Shown one piece after another: positions 34,804 through 46,443 of a stretch of 64,000 nucleotides of DNA. The stretch spans positions 1,657,712 to 1,721,711 of the forward strand of contig JAJEKV010000093.1 in the NCBI GenBank assembly GCA_021234155.1, in the 5' to 3' direction. The DNA is from Isoetes taiwanensis (Eukaryota; Streptophyta; Lycopodiopsida; Isoetales; Isoetaceae). How positions within the stretch are numbered: position 1 is the first letter of the stretch; every line of letters starts with the position of its first letter. Both the position numbers and the translations under genes were made by a program. The notes beneath the pieces were generated by a model, which was not told where the DNA came from, did no database searches, and saw only the letters and a list, made by a program, of their open reading frames with translations.

Positions 34804-36819
34804 TCAATAGTAATCCCCACAAGAGCATGCACCATCCTTGAAATGATGTGTTCGGTAAACATCCCTTATTATAATCTCTCGTGATTCAATTTTTGAGATG
34901 ATCTTGGTTGCATTATGACAGTCCATACACACTCGCAAGTTTTTTGTGGCCCGAAGTAGTGTCCCAGGAGGTGTATTGACAAGGCCAAAAGCTATAGCCA
35001 GCTTCTCACAATGTCCACATAGGGCATCCTCCTTCTCATCATCTGACATTTGTTGCAATACTTGGTTAACTTTTGGTGCATAACCCTCCTCCTTCATCCT
35101 ATTACTTAGCCTCTTTAGCATGGCATAAATCTCTGCACTTTGTGGATGGCTTTTGTCCCCAACAATGAACTCGTTTACTTGGTTGTTAACCTCTATCCAT
35201 GCCTTTGCTGGTTTCTTCCATGCACCTGCACATCGTCTTAGGCGCTCTATATGTGCAGCTTCCACATGCATACCAGAATCAGAATATATGCCTGATATAA
35301 TTACATACGCAGAAGAGTGTTCAGGATCCAATTGGACAATCTGGTCAAAGCATCTTCTTCCTACCTCTACATTACCATATGTCCTGCAGGCTGTTAATAA
35401 AGATGTCCATCCAGTACCCTGTGGCTGGATAGTCTGAACTAAAATTTCTGCCTCATTCAAGTAGCCTGCCCTGCTAAGGAGATCAACAATGCAGTTATAG
35501 TGAGACACATCTGGTGTGATGCCAAAGTCGTCCACCATAGATCTGAAATATTTACACCCTTCATTTAATAAACCTGCATGACTGCATGCTGCAAGAATGC
35601 TCGTAAAAATAATATCAGATGGCCTAACGTGTTCCTGCTGCATGTCTTCGATGCAATGCCCTGCTAACTTGACATTGCCATACTGAGCATATGCGGCAAT
35701 CATTGCACCCCATGATAGCACATTTCGATTAGATAATTTATCAAAGATCTGCCGTGCCAAATCCAAGCTGCCACATTTGGCATACATATCAACAAGTGTA
35801 TTTCCCAAGACAACATCCAATTGAAGTCCATTTTCAGCAATCTGATTGTGTATTTGCCGCCCCTGATCGATGGCTCCAACACTTGCACATGCTTTTAAAA
35901 TGCTTGAAAATGTGACTAGATTAGGTTCAATGCCCTCCTGCTGCATATTGCCAAAACATTCTAGAGCAAGTAGGCCTTCACCATGTTCAGCATATCCTGA
36001 AATTAGTGCAGTCCATGAAACTACGTTTTTAGTTGGCAATGCCTCAAAGAGTTCCCGAGCTTTCTTCATATTACCAGATTTTGCATATCCATCAATCAAA
36101 GAATTCCATGACACTACATTTCGATTTGCCATGTCAGTAAACACCTTACATGCGTCTTCCATCTTCCCACATTTGGAATACGCATCAATCATTGTATTGC
36201 ATAACACTACATCTCGATCTGATAATTCATGAAAGACCTTCTCTGCTTCCTCCAAGCTTCCACATCTTGCATACATGTCAAGAAGAGAACTCCCTACAAC
36301 AACATTCTGGAGACCATTTTTTGTGATTTGGTTATGGACAAGCCTGCCATGGTGAAGATTTGATGTCATACTGCATGATTGCAAAAGGGCCACATAAGTA
36401 TAATCATCCCTCTTGGCATCCGAACACAGCATTCTATCATACAGCTGAAGCGCCATTTCCCCATCCCCAAGCTTAGCATGGCCTGTGATTATTGCATTCC
36501 AGGTGTAATCACTTGGTTTTAACGTCCTATTGAACGCATAATTTGCTTCAGACAAGCTTCCAATGGCAACAAAACTGCGAATGAGGTGATCAACCAAGAC
36601 AGCAACTGAATCAAGTTTGCTATAACCCAATAAAGATTGCACTCGCCTGCAATATTCCTCATTTTTATCTTTTACACACTCACGCACGAGGTAATAAGCA
36701 CAGTCTCTAGATATGGGGATTCCCTGCATTTGCATGATCTCTGCAGCCTGAAGTGCCTCATCTAATGATCCGAAAGGCCTGGCCCTAATGAATATCGGGT
36801 CAAAATAATCTAAGAACAT
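34804..36819 (-). CDS. PPR protein, PLS class with E1, E2 and DYW domains (RNA-editing factor)
   Basis: Intronless frame of 671 codons from the first in-frame ATG at 36819; the frame is open 11 codons further up to a TGA, but with no other ATG. Residues about 40-430 hold about ten PPR motifs of P, L and S type (for example VVSWNSLIDGYAKSGNMKKA, MQQEGIEPNLVTFSSILKAC, LVDMYAKCGSL). An E1/E2 region follows, with KKPAKAWIEV in place of the usual 'kkPG.SWIE' (PG box Gly to Ala), and then the DYW domain. Deaminase residues are present: His603-Cys-Glu605 (HCE for the usual HSE), Cys631-x-x-Cys634, and the second zinc site THHFKDGACSCGDYY. It ends DYY rather than DYW. DYW proteins carry out C-to-U (in some plants also U-to-C) editing of chloroplast or mitochondrial RNA; which organelle is not clear, as no obvious transit peptide is seen. 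Divergent from ZW10. Confidence 0.93.
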   Translation of the reverse strand: MFLDYFDPIFIRARPFGSLDEALQAAEIMQMQGIPISRDCAYYLVRECVKDKNEEYCRRVQSLLGYSKLDSVAVLVDHLIRSFVAIGSLSEANYAFNRTLKPSDYTWNAIITGHAKLGDGEMALQLYDRMLCSDAKRDDYTYVALLQSCSMTSNLHHGRLVHNQITKNGLQNVVVGSSLLDMYARCGSLEEAEKVFHELSDRDVVLCNTMIDAYSKCGKMEDACKVFTDMANRNVVSWNSLIDGYAKSGNMKKARELFEALPTKNVVSWTALISGYAEHGEGLLALECFGNMQQEGIEPNLVTFSSILKACASVGAIDQGRQIHNQIAENGLQLDVVLGNTLVDMYAKCGSLDLARQIFDKLSNRNVLSWGAMIAAYAQYGNVKLAGHCIEDMQQEHVRPSDIIFTSILAACSHAGLLNEGCKYFRSMVDDFGITPDVSHYNCIVDLLSRAGYLNEAEILVQTIQPQGTGWTSLLTACRTYGNVEVGRRCFDQIVQLDPEHSSAYVIISGIYSDSGMHVEAAHIERLRRCAGAWKKPAKAWIEVNNQVNEFIVGDKSHPQSAEIYAMLKRLSNRMKEEGYAPKVNQVLQQMSDDEKEDALCGHCEKLAIAFGLVNTPPGTLLRATKNLRVCMDCHNATKIISKIESREIIIRDVYRTHHFKDGACSCGDYY

Positions 36820-37186
36820 AAAATCTACAAGTGTTTTCCTGTTGTAACTCACCTTAAAAGATGTTCACTGGTAACACTGGAGCTGGCCTGCTACATCGAT
36901 CCGGCAAGTATAAGGTCCCCTAGAGTTGTATAAAATGTGCAAAAATTTGGAGCAAGCCTGACCTGATAAGAACACGGAACAGCCGAGGCAAATAGTCGAG
37001 TTTGACGCCATAGCCCACTTCCCATTTCAAACTAGCTAGTTCGCTCATTTTTGTTGGGCCAAACAGGGGAATGGAGAGAAATATACACGTGGATGCCACG
37101 GCGTCTTAATATGTTATTCAACCCAAAAGTCCGACACCCTCAAAGCCGCTGCATCCATAGCTAGTATTATCGACTTCCGATCTGCA
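36820..37186. promoter_or_regulatory. Shared divergent promoter region of PPR-DYW and ZW10
   Basis: 367 bp separate the two start codons. Visible words are a site-II-like TGGGCC at 37055-37060, known from promoters of plant housekeeping and organelle-related genes, and a G-box CACGTG at 37086-37091. TATAAAA at about 36935 could serve ZW10 only with a long leader. On the minus strand AAG|GTGAGT, an exact splice-donor consensus, overlaps the start of the PPR open frame at about 36853. Co-regulation is inference. Confidence 0.5.
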
Positions 37187-40100
37187 ATGGCAGCGCCCAA
37201 GGACGTCCCTGCAGATCTCAAACAACTCCTATCGCCTTTTGCCTCCCTCTCAGGCTCCCTAGATGAATCTATTCCCCTGTCGACTCCGGATTTACACATT
37301 TTGCTGGAACAAATGCAACTCAGATCGGAAGAAATTAAGGACCGTGTATATACAACTGTCAAAATGCATTACAAGCAGTTTGTTGACATGGTATCTGAGG
37401 CAGATCGTGTAGCATTGGATGTGGCGTCCTTGCAAATTGAGCTTCAAAAAGTGTTAGCTGCAATTGGAAGGTCATATAAGCAGGATTTTACTGATGGTGA
37501 GGAAATTGGATTTTGTTTCAAAATACAAAAGTTGGCTTGTGAAGCTCAGGGCTTGAGGAGGCAAATTGAAGAAAGACAGGAGTGCCTTGTAGTGGTTGAA
37601 CATATTGTTCTAGTCTATGACAGAATTGTGGATGTAGAGAGGGTTTTCTGGGAAGGTAGGTTCGTTGAAGGTGCAGCCCAGCTTCGGGACATTGGTGAAT
37701 GTCTTAGAATGGTGGAGAGTCAGGTGCAGGATGATAAATTCGAGACAGTGAAGCCTTATACTCTATTGAGCGGTGCATGGTCAAGCACTTTTACCAAGGT
37801 CTATATCTTTATGCCTCTAAATCTCCTAATATACCTGAACATAGTTCAATAAACATTCAAAGCACACATTTGAGAGCTGTATTTCGAACTTGCAAGTGAA
37901 AGCATCATGTGCATGATGTGAATAGGTTATTTTGTTGTCTAAATATTTTTGTTAGAAAGTCTTACTTTATCTATCTGATGTCATTCTTTCTCCCTGAATG
38001 CTGAAGCTTTGCAGCTAGAAGACATTTTAGGAAGACTTTTATCACGAGCAATAGTGATAAATGAGAAGGATTCGAAGCTTCAAGCTATGGGTTCTGTGGG
38101 TTTGGGAGAGTTCCTGCCACCTTTCAATTCTACTGGAGTACAAATTTCAACTATACTCAAAGCATTAAATGTCAGTTATCCTCTGCCTCAGTATACAACT
38201 TGTCTTTTAGCAGAGGTGCTATTTTGATGGTGCTGTTTTAAAAAGTTAAGCTATTCGATGAGTCAGATGGGAGCATGACTGTTCTTCTTGCAGACCCCAA
38301 TAGAGAACAAACAACTATGGTTGTCACTACTGAATTACTGCCGTGAATTTTACTTGCACTATGTTTACATGTAGCTATATGAAGGAGTGATAAAAATTTT
38401 GATGTAACCTGAACATGGAATCAGATTGAGAAGGTGATGGGAATTCCTCATGCCAAAAAGAACCACCTGGCCCTTTGGCAGATCAATTAATATAAATATG
38501 GTCTATAAAAGTCAAATGCCACTTATGTCCATCCATTTAGCTCGGATTCTTCTTTAACAGCTGAAGCCAAAATTTGGGGTGATGTCTGTTCTTCCTTTTG
38601 AAGAGTACTTTCGGAGACTAGCTGGTTTTTTTTGGTTGTTGAAGAGATTATTTTCATCTGCATATGATCACGAGTGCTCTAGCAGAATTCTTCGTTATGC
38701 AGTCAGTTTTTTGAGATAGATAACAACACGTTTCTGTCTCTAAACCTGATATGCTTTTATAGAGATGTCACCATCAGCCAAATGTCTCAGCTTGCAAATT
38801 CATAGCCTAATAGAGGGTGCCAAAGAAGTTCCTCTTTAATCTACTATGTGTCATGTAATATGGGTTTTATGATGCATTACTAAACTCTCCCTACTGATTG
38901 CTTGATTATCATTATGTTCTCTTTGGTAATGCCGGCTGGTCTATTCTTTTACCCAAAGCAGTTCTTTCTGATTCAGCATGCCTTAGTTAACAGTATGTAT
39001 CTTTTGTTCATGATTTAATCATTTTTTTTTTCTCCAATGCAGATCCTTGGTTCACTTGATGCAAAGCTCTCAGGCATTGCCGACTTACTGTATAATGTTG
39101 TTATTGATCCTATTTTGCAAGGTTCTTTAACAATTATCAGCACAACAAAATCATGTAAGAATGAAGACCCACAGGAGACCTGTCTGAATTGGGCGATGAA
39201 CAATCATAATACGGTAACCTTCTTTATGCCAGCTTGATGATGTTATGAGTGCTTCTATGTCACAGTCAATATAAGAGGTTGAAAACGTTTTCTTAATCTG
39301 CTTGTATTGAAAATATATATGATGCATTTGGTTGGGGCCAGACCATGTCCTGCAGGTTGGATAAAAGAAACACAGTAACACATGTTGTCATCAACTTTTC
39401 TTTCCTTTTATCTTCTCCTCTTTGTTTTCTTGTTTTATAGACACACAATTTTATCAGTCATGACCCATTACCAACTTGGACCAATTCTGGAGATGACACC
39501 TCCATATCCAATAGTTTATAATGCACCCTGCAGGATAAAAATGCTGGACTTGGACCTAAGTACGCCTTCTTTCCTTTCTGCCTTCATTTTTCCTTCGTTT
39601 GTCTCATATACCGTACAGGTAAATAGATGCTAATCACTAAGGTTACATATTCCTTGGCCTTCTCCACTGGTATTTTTGTTTATGGCTATTCGAAGGTTTG
39701 ATTTTATTATTTTTTGAAAAACGGTGCTAATGACTGCTCTAGATTTGATAGCACACTCCTAAACTAGGAATTGCTCTTAAAGGATACAGAGCTGTTTCCA
39801 ATTGTCTGGTCTCATAATCTTATACCTTTACTAGATGTTTCCTTCTGTCATGTTTTATGTGGTTCTTCATTGTTCTTTGAATATTTGATTTCTTAGGTTT
39901 TTTTGGTACATTGCTATCTAAGAATATTGAATCTCCAAATTGCGTTTGACCATGCCAATCATGATAAGTAATTTCTCCATTTCCTGTTTCTTTTTGCAGG
40001 AACAAACGCTTGGGGAAATGTACATGAAAATATTGCAGACAATACAATTCCTTAATCACAATGTTTTCCAAGATGACAAAACTTGGATGAGGCATTTAGG

Positions 40101-42882
40101 ACGGACGATATGGCCAAGGGTTACAGATGCCATAATCACCAAATATTTGAAGAAGGTGGCTGTCTTTTTTACACGATAGTTGAGAGATTCATCTGCTTTG
40201 TTTTGTAGAGATATAAAAACCTATTCATCTTTTCTTTGTTTCTTTTTGTTCTGCACGTATTTAGGTTTTAACATTGATATCGAGTCAGCAAATTGTTGAC
40301 AAAGAACATTGTAGGTTATATCAACTGAGAATCCTCAGGTTTTAGAGGTTGAAAAATCAACTTTGGAATTTGAAGAGGCACTTGAGGAGGAAAACCTTAT
40401 CTCTAGACATGAGCTTGGTGGGGATAAATTGAGCTGTTTTGTGTCTGATATGGAAGCTCATTTTGCATCCAAGAAGAAAAAGCAAGTGCTGGCAAAGGCA
40501 AGGCACATGATCAGGAAATTTGATTATGATATTTTCTTGGTAAGTATTCGCCTTTTGGTGGATGATCAGGCAGTATATAAAGTTGATTGCAATTTTTATT
40601 CCAGAAGGACATTCTCAGTGGAGGGAGCATAAATGCAGATACTGAGCTCCTTTTTAAATCAGAAGGCTGCATCGTTTCGCCACTTGCAAAACAATTAGTC
40701 TTGATTATTCATGAAAGCCTAGAGGTATTCGTCAATTACTCTTGTTAGATGATTTCTTAAGCACTTGAATGGAAATGTTGGACATGACACCAAGCAGAAA
40801 TGGCCATATGTGCAATGATTTCAAAGTTCTTTGTTCATGTTTTCTGGGGCAGATTATGGTTTGTTGTGGGAGAGTTGTATTAAGGTCTCTCTCTAACAAC
40901 TTGTGTCTAGTATTGATGGTTGAAAGATGCCATGATCGTTTGTCTGCAGGCTGCATCCTCATCCACTCAGCGAACAGCCTTGGAGCTTTATCAAGCAGCT
41001 CGTGACGTGGCATTCCTATTTCTTGCAATAGTTCCGAATAAGGTCAGATGTCCTGTTATTTTTTGAGTTTTTTAGACAAGGTAATGGTTTGAGAATGTTT
41101 GTAACGTACGATTGACACTGAAAGAAATTTGCCCTTTTTAAACTCTGGACACTCTCTATGAGATCTGATCTTAATGAGAACTGGCTTCTCATTACTCAGA
41201 ATTTCCTTTTACAGCTTGAGAGACAGGTGGATTGTATGAGACGTGCGGCAGCTATATGCCATAATGATTGCCTTTACATTGCACATGAGCTTTTAGCACT
41301 GAAATTTGAGGTTTGTGATATTATCAAATGCATGTAATAAGTTTTTACTTGAATATTCCCTCTAATTCGACTGCTTGTCATTTCTTTGTCTTAATATCAT
41401 TCTAAACTTGTTATGGATCCATGCAGTTTGATCCTATCCTTCCATCAGATTTGAAGTATACTTGTACTTTTGTTGATATAGTGCCACTCCTTCGTCGGAT
41501 GTCTGAAGAATTTCTTATGAAGGAAGTGGAGTTAATAGAGTCTCGTCTTCGAAGGGTGAAGTCTATTATCCCATCCATTCATTTTGGTCCCCTGCAGTTT
41601 ACATGACAGTTCTCCCTTCATTATTTTACAGGTGTTAGATGGTGCGAATGGATTTGGGGGCACCGACAACAAGCGTCATTATGATGCTGCAGACCAGTCG
41701 CTGAAACAGGTTCACATTTCGTTTAAATTAGTAGATAAAACATTTACCATGGCAAAAAAATGAATTATGACCTGGTAAAAAGAGAAGCAAAGAGAGGTTA
41801 GTTCTTTCCACTATGACTGTCTGGAATTTCTTCACCTAGTTCGATTTTCTATTTGTCATATGTTAGCGATATTTGTCTTTGTAATCACGGACCGGCACCA
41901 CCTAGTAGGTGCAAGAGAATTAGAACTTAAACTCATTGGTTGGATTGTGCTACCATGAAACCTCCAACGAGAGCATCTTCCTCCGTTTTTCTTTTTAGTG
42001 GAAAGGAATAGAGGTCAATTCCTACTATTTTTTCCATGCACTGAAGCAGTTGAAACTGCTCTTTTATAATCTGTATTATTAAATATTCTTGTATTCTTTT
42101 CCAGGCAGCTATTGTTCTACAGAATGCATGGAAAATATGGCACTCTTTGCTCCCAAATGGTGTCTTTATAAAAGTTTTTGGTTTGCTGCTTGATTCCACC
42201 ATGGCGAGGCTTTCAGATGAAGTCTTATCACTTGATGATATCTCTGTTGAGGAAACTGTGCAGGTATTGTCTGTTTCTCTCTACTAAGTCAATATTCAGA
42301 AACAGTTGGGCTTCCTGTTGCTAGCCAAGGATATCTCTTTACTGTTTCCAATTGAAAAATTTCTCCAGACTTTGATCGAATGATAATCCAGAAAAAGCTA
42401 ACCCTTTTTATGCATCTACTTTTTAGCTTCGGAAGCTAATCATTGGATTCATGGAGCCATTGGTTGGGCTAATAGCTCCCGCGTTCTCTCATGAGAAAGG
42501 AAGTTTATGGATTGAGCTTGGAAACGCTGTGCCCTCATGGTGGAAGCTAAGTCGCCTTGCAGGTAAACATCTCTATCAGATTCTAAAAGAGCTTTCTGCA
42601 TGAGATGATTAATCATCTTTTTCTTTGTAGACATGCTGGATATGTCATTGGTTGCTATCACAAAGTCGTGGGAGAACGGTGATCTCAGTTCTTGTGGATT
42701 TTCATCCTCCGAAGTAGTTTTTTTAAACCAAGCTTTTGGGTCCTACATGTGCAGATTTGATGAATTTATTTATTCAAACTGATTTGTCTCTGCAGGTGCA
42801 AAAGCTAATACGTGCTATTTTCTCTGATACACAACTCCGCATGGAGTGCCTTCATAGAATTACTGTGCGTACACCAACCTAG
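37187..42882 (+). CDS. ZW10: ZW10 homologue, subunit of the NRZ/Dsl1-type ER tethering complex
   Basis: Exons by GT/AG sites and phase: 37187-37798, 38015-38170, 39043-39213, 40000-40155, 40315-40539, 40605-40724, 40950-41042, 41215-41310, 41427-41555, 41632-41709, 42105-42263, 42427-42562, 42631-42713, 42796-42882 (TAG). All joins are phase 0 except the phase-1 join at 42562/42631. The product is about 766 residues, close to plant ZW10. Diagnostic blocks: LSTPDLHILLEQMQLRSEEI near the N-terminus, RHLGRTIWPRVTDAIITKYL, DMEAHFASKKKKQVLAKARH, CHNDCLYIAHELLAL, SDTQLRMECLHRI at the C-terminus. ZW10 works with MAG2/RINT1-type and NAG/MIP-type partners in Golgi-to-ER vesicle tethering, and in animals also at kinetochores (known). 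An extra open stretch at 39441-39518 after a TTTTATAG acceptor would bring a stop in phase, so I leave it out. ATG 37187 is the first in frame and matches family length. Confidence 0.93.
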
Positions 42883-43551
42883 CTTATGAAGAAACATTGT
42901 ACGCTATCTTGCACTTAGCTTTCATGAATACTAGGCGTCCATGAGCAAGCAAACGACACATATTACCATGATGCAAAGGTTTTCAATGACAGGAGGCGAA
43001 TCAACATTGTTGGTATCATGACGTTGTAATTGAATATAGGTTACCACCTGATCAGTTTACGATCTATATTGCCCAGCAATGCTGGGCATTTGTTGTACAA
43101 ATTACTTCAATAAATTTAACACCTGAGATTTTCAAAACAAACGATCATTCAGGACCGTGTATATGGCCATGAATTCAAAAAATCTGCACAGACAGACACA
43201 TGGGATTTGCGAGCCAAATTTGCAGGGCAATTACGGTTCACAAAAATCTCCAAGTGGCAGCAAAGATTGTGGTTTGGTTTAATTCCAGTGAGCTGGCCCA
43301 CAAGGTGCTGCACACGGAGGGTTGCCCTCCATCGTCGGAGGGTGAAGTGGCGTAAATCATAGTTCAAAGTCATGTTTTGACAATCAATTCAAATTGCTAC
43401 TTCTAAACAATAGAATGCTTGATACCATGACTTTATGGGAATTGGCCCGAGAAATCTTTGGTGCTCGGCATGGAAGAAGTATTGCAGAAACTCATTTGGA
43501 ACTCAATGCTGGGAACACAAGCTCCTCAAGCCAACAGCTTCTGTGCCTCAT
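42883..43551. other. ZW10 3' flank with a 9-bp hairpin
   Basis: 43070-43088 reads TGCCCAGCAATGCTGGGCA, two perfect 9-bp arms around one base, about 190 bp after the ZW10 stop. It may form a hairpin in the 3' flank. No other feature is recognised; short frames at 43149-43639 have no domain. Confidence 0.55.
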
Positions 43552-43725
43552 CTATTTTTCCACTTTACAAAGCTTGTCAATAAGGTCCCTAAATGTTAAC
43601 GCCCTAGGAGCAAAATCTTTCTCAACCATCCGCTCATAGATGTCTACTGCTTCACTATATCTCTCATTCTCACAAAGAGCCGAAAAGAGAGTGTTATAGC
43701 TCAAACATCGGGATGACGAAAAAAA
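43552..43725 (-). pseudogene. P-class PPR gene fragment
   Basis: The minus-strand frame reads SYNTLFSALCENERYSEA, VDIYERMVEKDFAP and LTFRDLIDKLCKVEK before a stop at 43552. This is one complete 35-residue PPR motif and the start of the next, of the P class ('sYNtLi.alc..gr..eA...f..M...g..P...Tf..Lid.lck'). Just before it, HPDV lies one frame away, where HPDV.SYNTL would be expected, so the fragment is frameshifted. No further PPR motif is found upstream within 300 bp. It is probably a remnant, or the last exon of a dead gene, convergent with ZW10. Confidence 0.6.
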
Positions 43726-44006
43726 CTTTACACCTAAGTTCGTAGTAAAATATTGTACCTCTATTCGATTCAGCGGCAATCTCAAATATATTCATTTGGA
43801 GTTGTGGAAGTTTCTTGGAGGCCGAGACGAGAACCACTACATTTATATATAGCTTAGTGGCATATTCAATCCTAAACATTCCAAATAATGGGCAACTAGT
43901 CTATCCTTTTCTTAGCCTTCATCCTGCGGTGTACACTGCAGTGTACCACTGAGATTGGCATTCTATTCTCGCTTACACAACATAGCGGATAAGATGATCA
44001 CATATA
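43726..44006. other. No gene recognised
   Basis: AT-rich spacer without features. Confidence 0.5.
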
Positions 44007-44084
44007 AGATGATCACATGTAAATATTTATAAATTCCATCTACTAAGATGATCACATGTAAATATTTATAAATTCCATCTACTA
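44007..44084. repeat. 39-bp perfect tandem duplication
   Basis: 44007-44045 and 44046-44084 are identical (AGATGATCACATGTAAATAT start). A shorter partial unit, AAGATGATCACATAT, precedes them. Perfect identity points to a recent slippage or duplication event. Confidence 0.95.
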
Positions 44085-45070
44085 ACCATTTGGCCACACA
44101 TTTATAAATGGCATATTAATAGTTAGTGCTTACATGATAGAAATCATATAATTCCCAATGATTGTGCTTTCCAAACTTGCATGCTCTAGCAAGCGCAATA
44201 AGATTCAACATAGCACAAAGAGTGTCTTTGTAATACATTGTAGTTGTGTAGAGTTACATATGGGTATAATGTAACCCCTGCCTACGACAAAATGCATTTT
44301 TCTTCAGTAGTAATGAGCCGTAACTTCAACGGGAAGCTCCATTTCTTAAACATGAACATGCATTGAAAAGCTTGGAAAACCTATGAAAAATGATAGGTAC
44401 ATGTTTTACAAATTCATACTACAAATGAGTGAAATAAATCATAGTACATGAGCCACATAAGTCAGCTGGTAGAAAAAGCTCAGTACACAGGATATGCCCT
44501 CAAAACTAAAAAAGCAAGGGCAATATTTTCTGCGATTTTGCTTAACTGAAACAAACAAGATCTGGCAAGTTTTCCAAGCTCTAGGAACCCGTTGTTTGAT
44601 GGTAAGAGCGGTTCTTATACAACTTCTTTATCTCAATCATCCATCATAATGAAATTTTTTTCCATGCAACATAACAAAGAAAACATACCTTAATGGATCA
44701 TTGTGGAAGCCATGTGGCCTACAAAACGTCCAAAGAAAGAGAAGATCTATGACGATTTGGGTTGTTTGTAGCTTGCAAGTAGGTGAATCCACAAACCGAG
44801 GCGAGGACAAAATCTTTAAGAGTTTCAAAACACACATACTTGTTGCAGCTTATAGGGGCTTGAGCAGACCTCTTAACTACGTGAGCTAGCAAGGAATGCA
44901 TATCTTAGCCTTGCCCTTACAGAGACATTCACTCAGTTTCTTTCTGATAACTGCCAAATGGCTTTATATTGCATATGGAAAATGTGTTGCATGATCAAAT
45001 TTACACAGCGAACAAGTGAAATGGATCAAAAGGTATGTATTGTCATCAGAATGCATCAATGCAACTATCA
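44085..45070. repeat. First copy of a 150-180 bp dispersed repeat at 44285-44462, otherwise empty
   Basis: 44285-44462 (CGACAAAATGCATTT ... CGTAACTTCAAC ... AAACATGAACATGCATTG ... GATAGGTACATGTTTT ... GAGTGAAATAAATCATAGTA) is the first of three related copies; the others are at about 45070-45203 and 45221-45370. The remainder, 44463-45069, has no recognisable gene. Confidence 0.75.
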
Positions 45071-45370
45071 TTTTTACAGCAGAGTAGTAACAGGGGCCGT
45101 AACTTCAACAACGAAGCTCCATTTCTTAAACATGAGCATGCATTGGAAAGCTTAGAGAACATCCTATAAAAGATGCTAGGTACATGTTTTTCAAATTTCT
45201 AGCCTAAATATGTCAAATATGACAAAATGCATTTGCTGCTCCAAATTTACAGCAGAACAGTAACAGGACATGCATTGGAAAGCTTAGAGAACAGCCTATA
45301 AAAGATGCTAGGTACATGTTTTTCAAATTTATAGTACAAATGAGTGAAATAAATCATAGTACATGACCCA
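45070..45370. repeat. Second and third copies of the 44.3-kb repeat, adjacent
   Basis: 45070-45203 carries CCGTAACTTCAAC, AAACATGAGCATGCATTGG and GATGCTAGGTACATG. 45221-45370 carries GACAAAATGCATTTG, CATGCATTGGAAAGCTTAG and the GAGTGAAATAAATCATAGTA end. Both match 44285-44462 but each keeps a different subset, so copies 2 and 3 resemble two halves plus overlap of copy 1. The shared GCATGCATTGGAAAGCTT core is strongly conserved. Confidence 0.75.
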
Positions 45371-46403
45371 CACAAGATAGCCAATACATTTATATAGGCT
45401 CTATTGATCTAGAATTGCATTGTAAGCAGCACGTAGCCAATATATACCTCACAAGACACAAGAAGTTTGAATAGGCTTAGAATTCACAAGATCTACTCTT
45501 AATAAGATATATCCAAATTGGAACGGACCTGATTTATATCTCTGAAAAGGATGTTGCCAAAGTAAGAAGGTGTGCTAATCATTTTCTGAATTCCAAAGTA
45601 TAAGATGCTTGAATGACACAAAGGACGCAGAAAATATGTGAGACACATTTATGCTGGAATGGAAGCATGGATCTACTTCCTTAGCTGCCAAAGTAAGCAC
45701 ATTATATTATAGACAGAGGCAGAGGCATGGCATTTTACCTGGGACTCTTCACAGAATATGGGCAACTGCCTGCACAAAGAAGGAGAGCATGCTTGCATCA
45801 TACATGAATTATGGGCCACACTCAATTCTACATGCACTCCACACACAATGCCTACTTTTTGTTGTTCTTAAATGAAGATAGCATGCCATTTAAAGCTCAA
45901 CGTAAAGGCATGTGAATGCTATGGGAGCTACTTCTCAAGGTATGTTACCTAATTGCATGCCTCAGAAGACATCTATCCCCCTGCCATATCCCCGAATTTG
46001 TCACAACCAATGCTACAGATCCCTGTACCCCTGCATTTACAACAATTAACAAAAATTTCGTGTTACAACCAAGCCCCCAGCAAATGCTTCCTCCTAACAA
46101 CATCGCATTTTGCATGCAATCTAACATGCAAGATTTCCTGCACATTTGATGTAAGTTCAACAAGTATGCAAGACACACAGCTGCAAGCTAGAACATGACT
46201 GACATAGCAAGCCACGGAGGAGACTTAGATCCATCTTCCGTGAGGCTTTCATAGATAAAACCTGTTGCCGAAGTTCTAACGCCAGGCAACCATATAAGCA
46301 TGGACAAGATACCTCTTCGGTTAGCCGGTTTCGAGAGCGGCTGCCCACCAACAGAAGTGACCGAGCATTTACAGCCAATCATAAGTTTTTAGCAGTCACC
46401 ACA
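45371..46403. other. No gene recognised
   Basis: Open frames on both strands at 45916-46382 overlap antiparallel and have no domain. Nothing else is seen. Confidence 0.45.
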
Positions 46404-46443
46404 GCATATCCTAGGGATATTCTAGCATATACCTAGGATATGC
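46404..46443. repeat. 12-bp inverted repeat (hairpin)
   Basis: GCATATCCTAGG at 46404-46415 and its exact complement CCTAGGATATGC at 46432-46443 flank a 16-nt loop. Confidence 0.9.

Noticed and set aside
40732-41028. Minus-strand frame inside ZW10
   Set aside because: It is antisense to a ZW10 intron and exon (40950-41042), whose coding phase is well supported.
45916-46382. Antiparallel frames of 64-81 codons
   Set aside because: No domain, no splice context, and mutual overlap on both strands.
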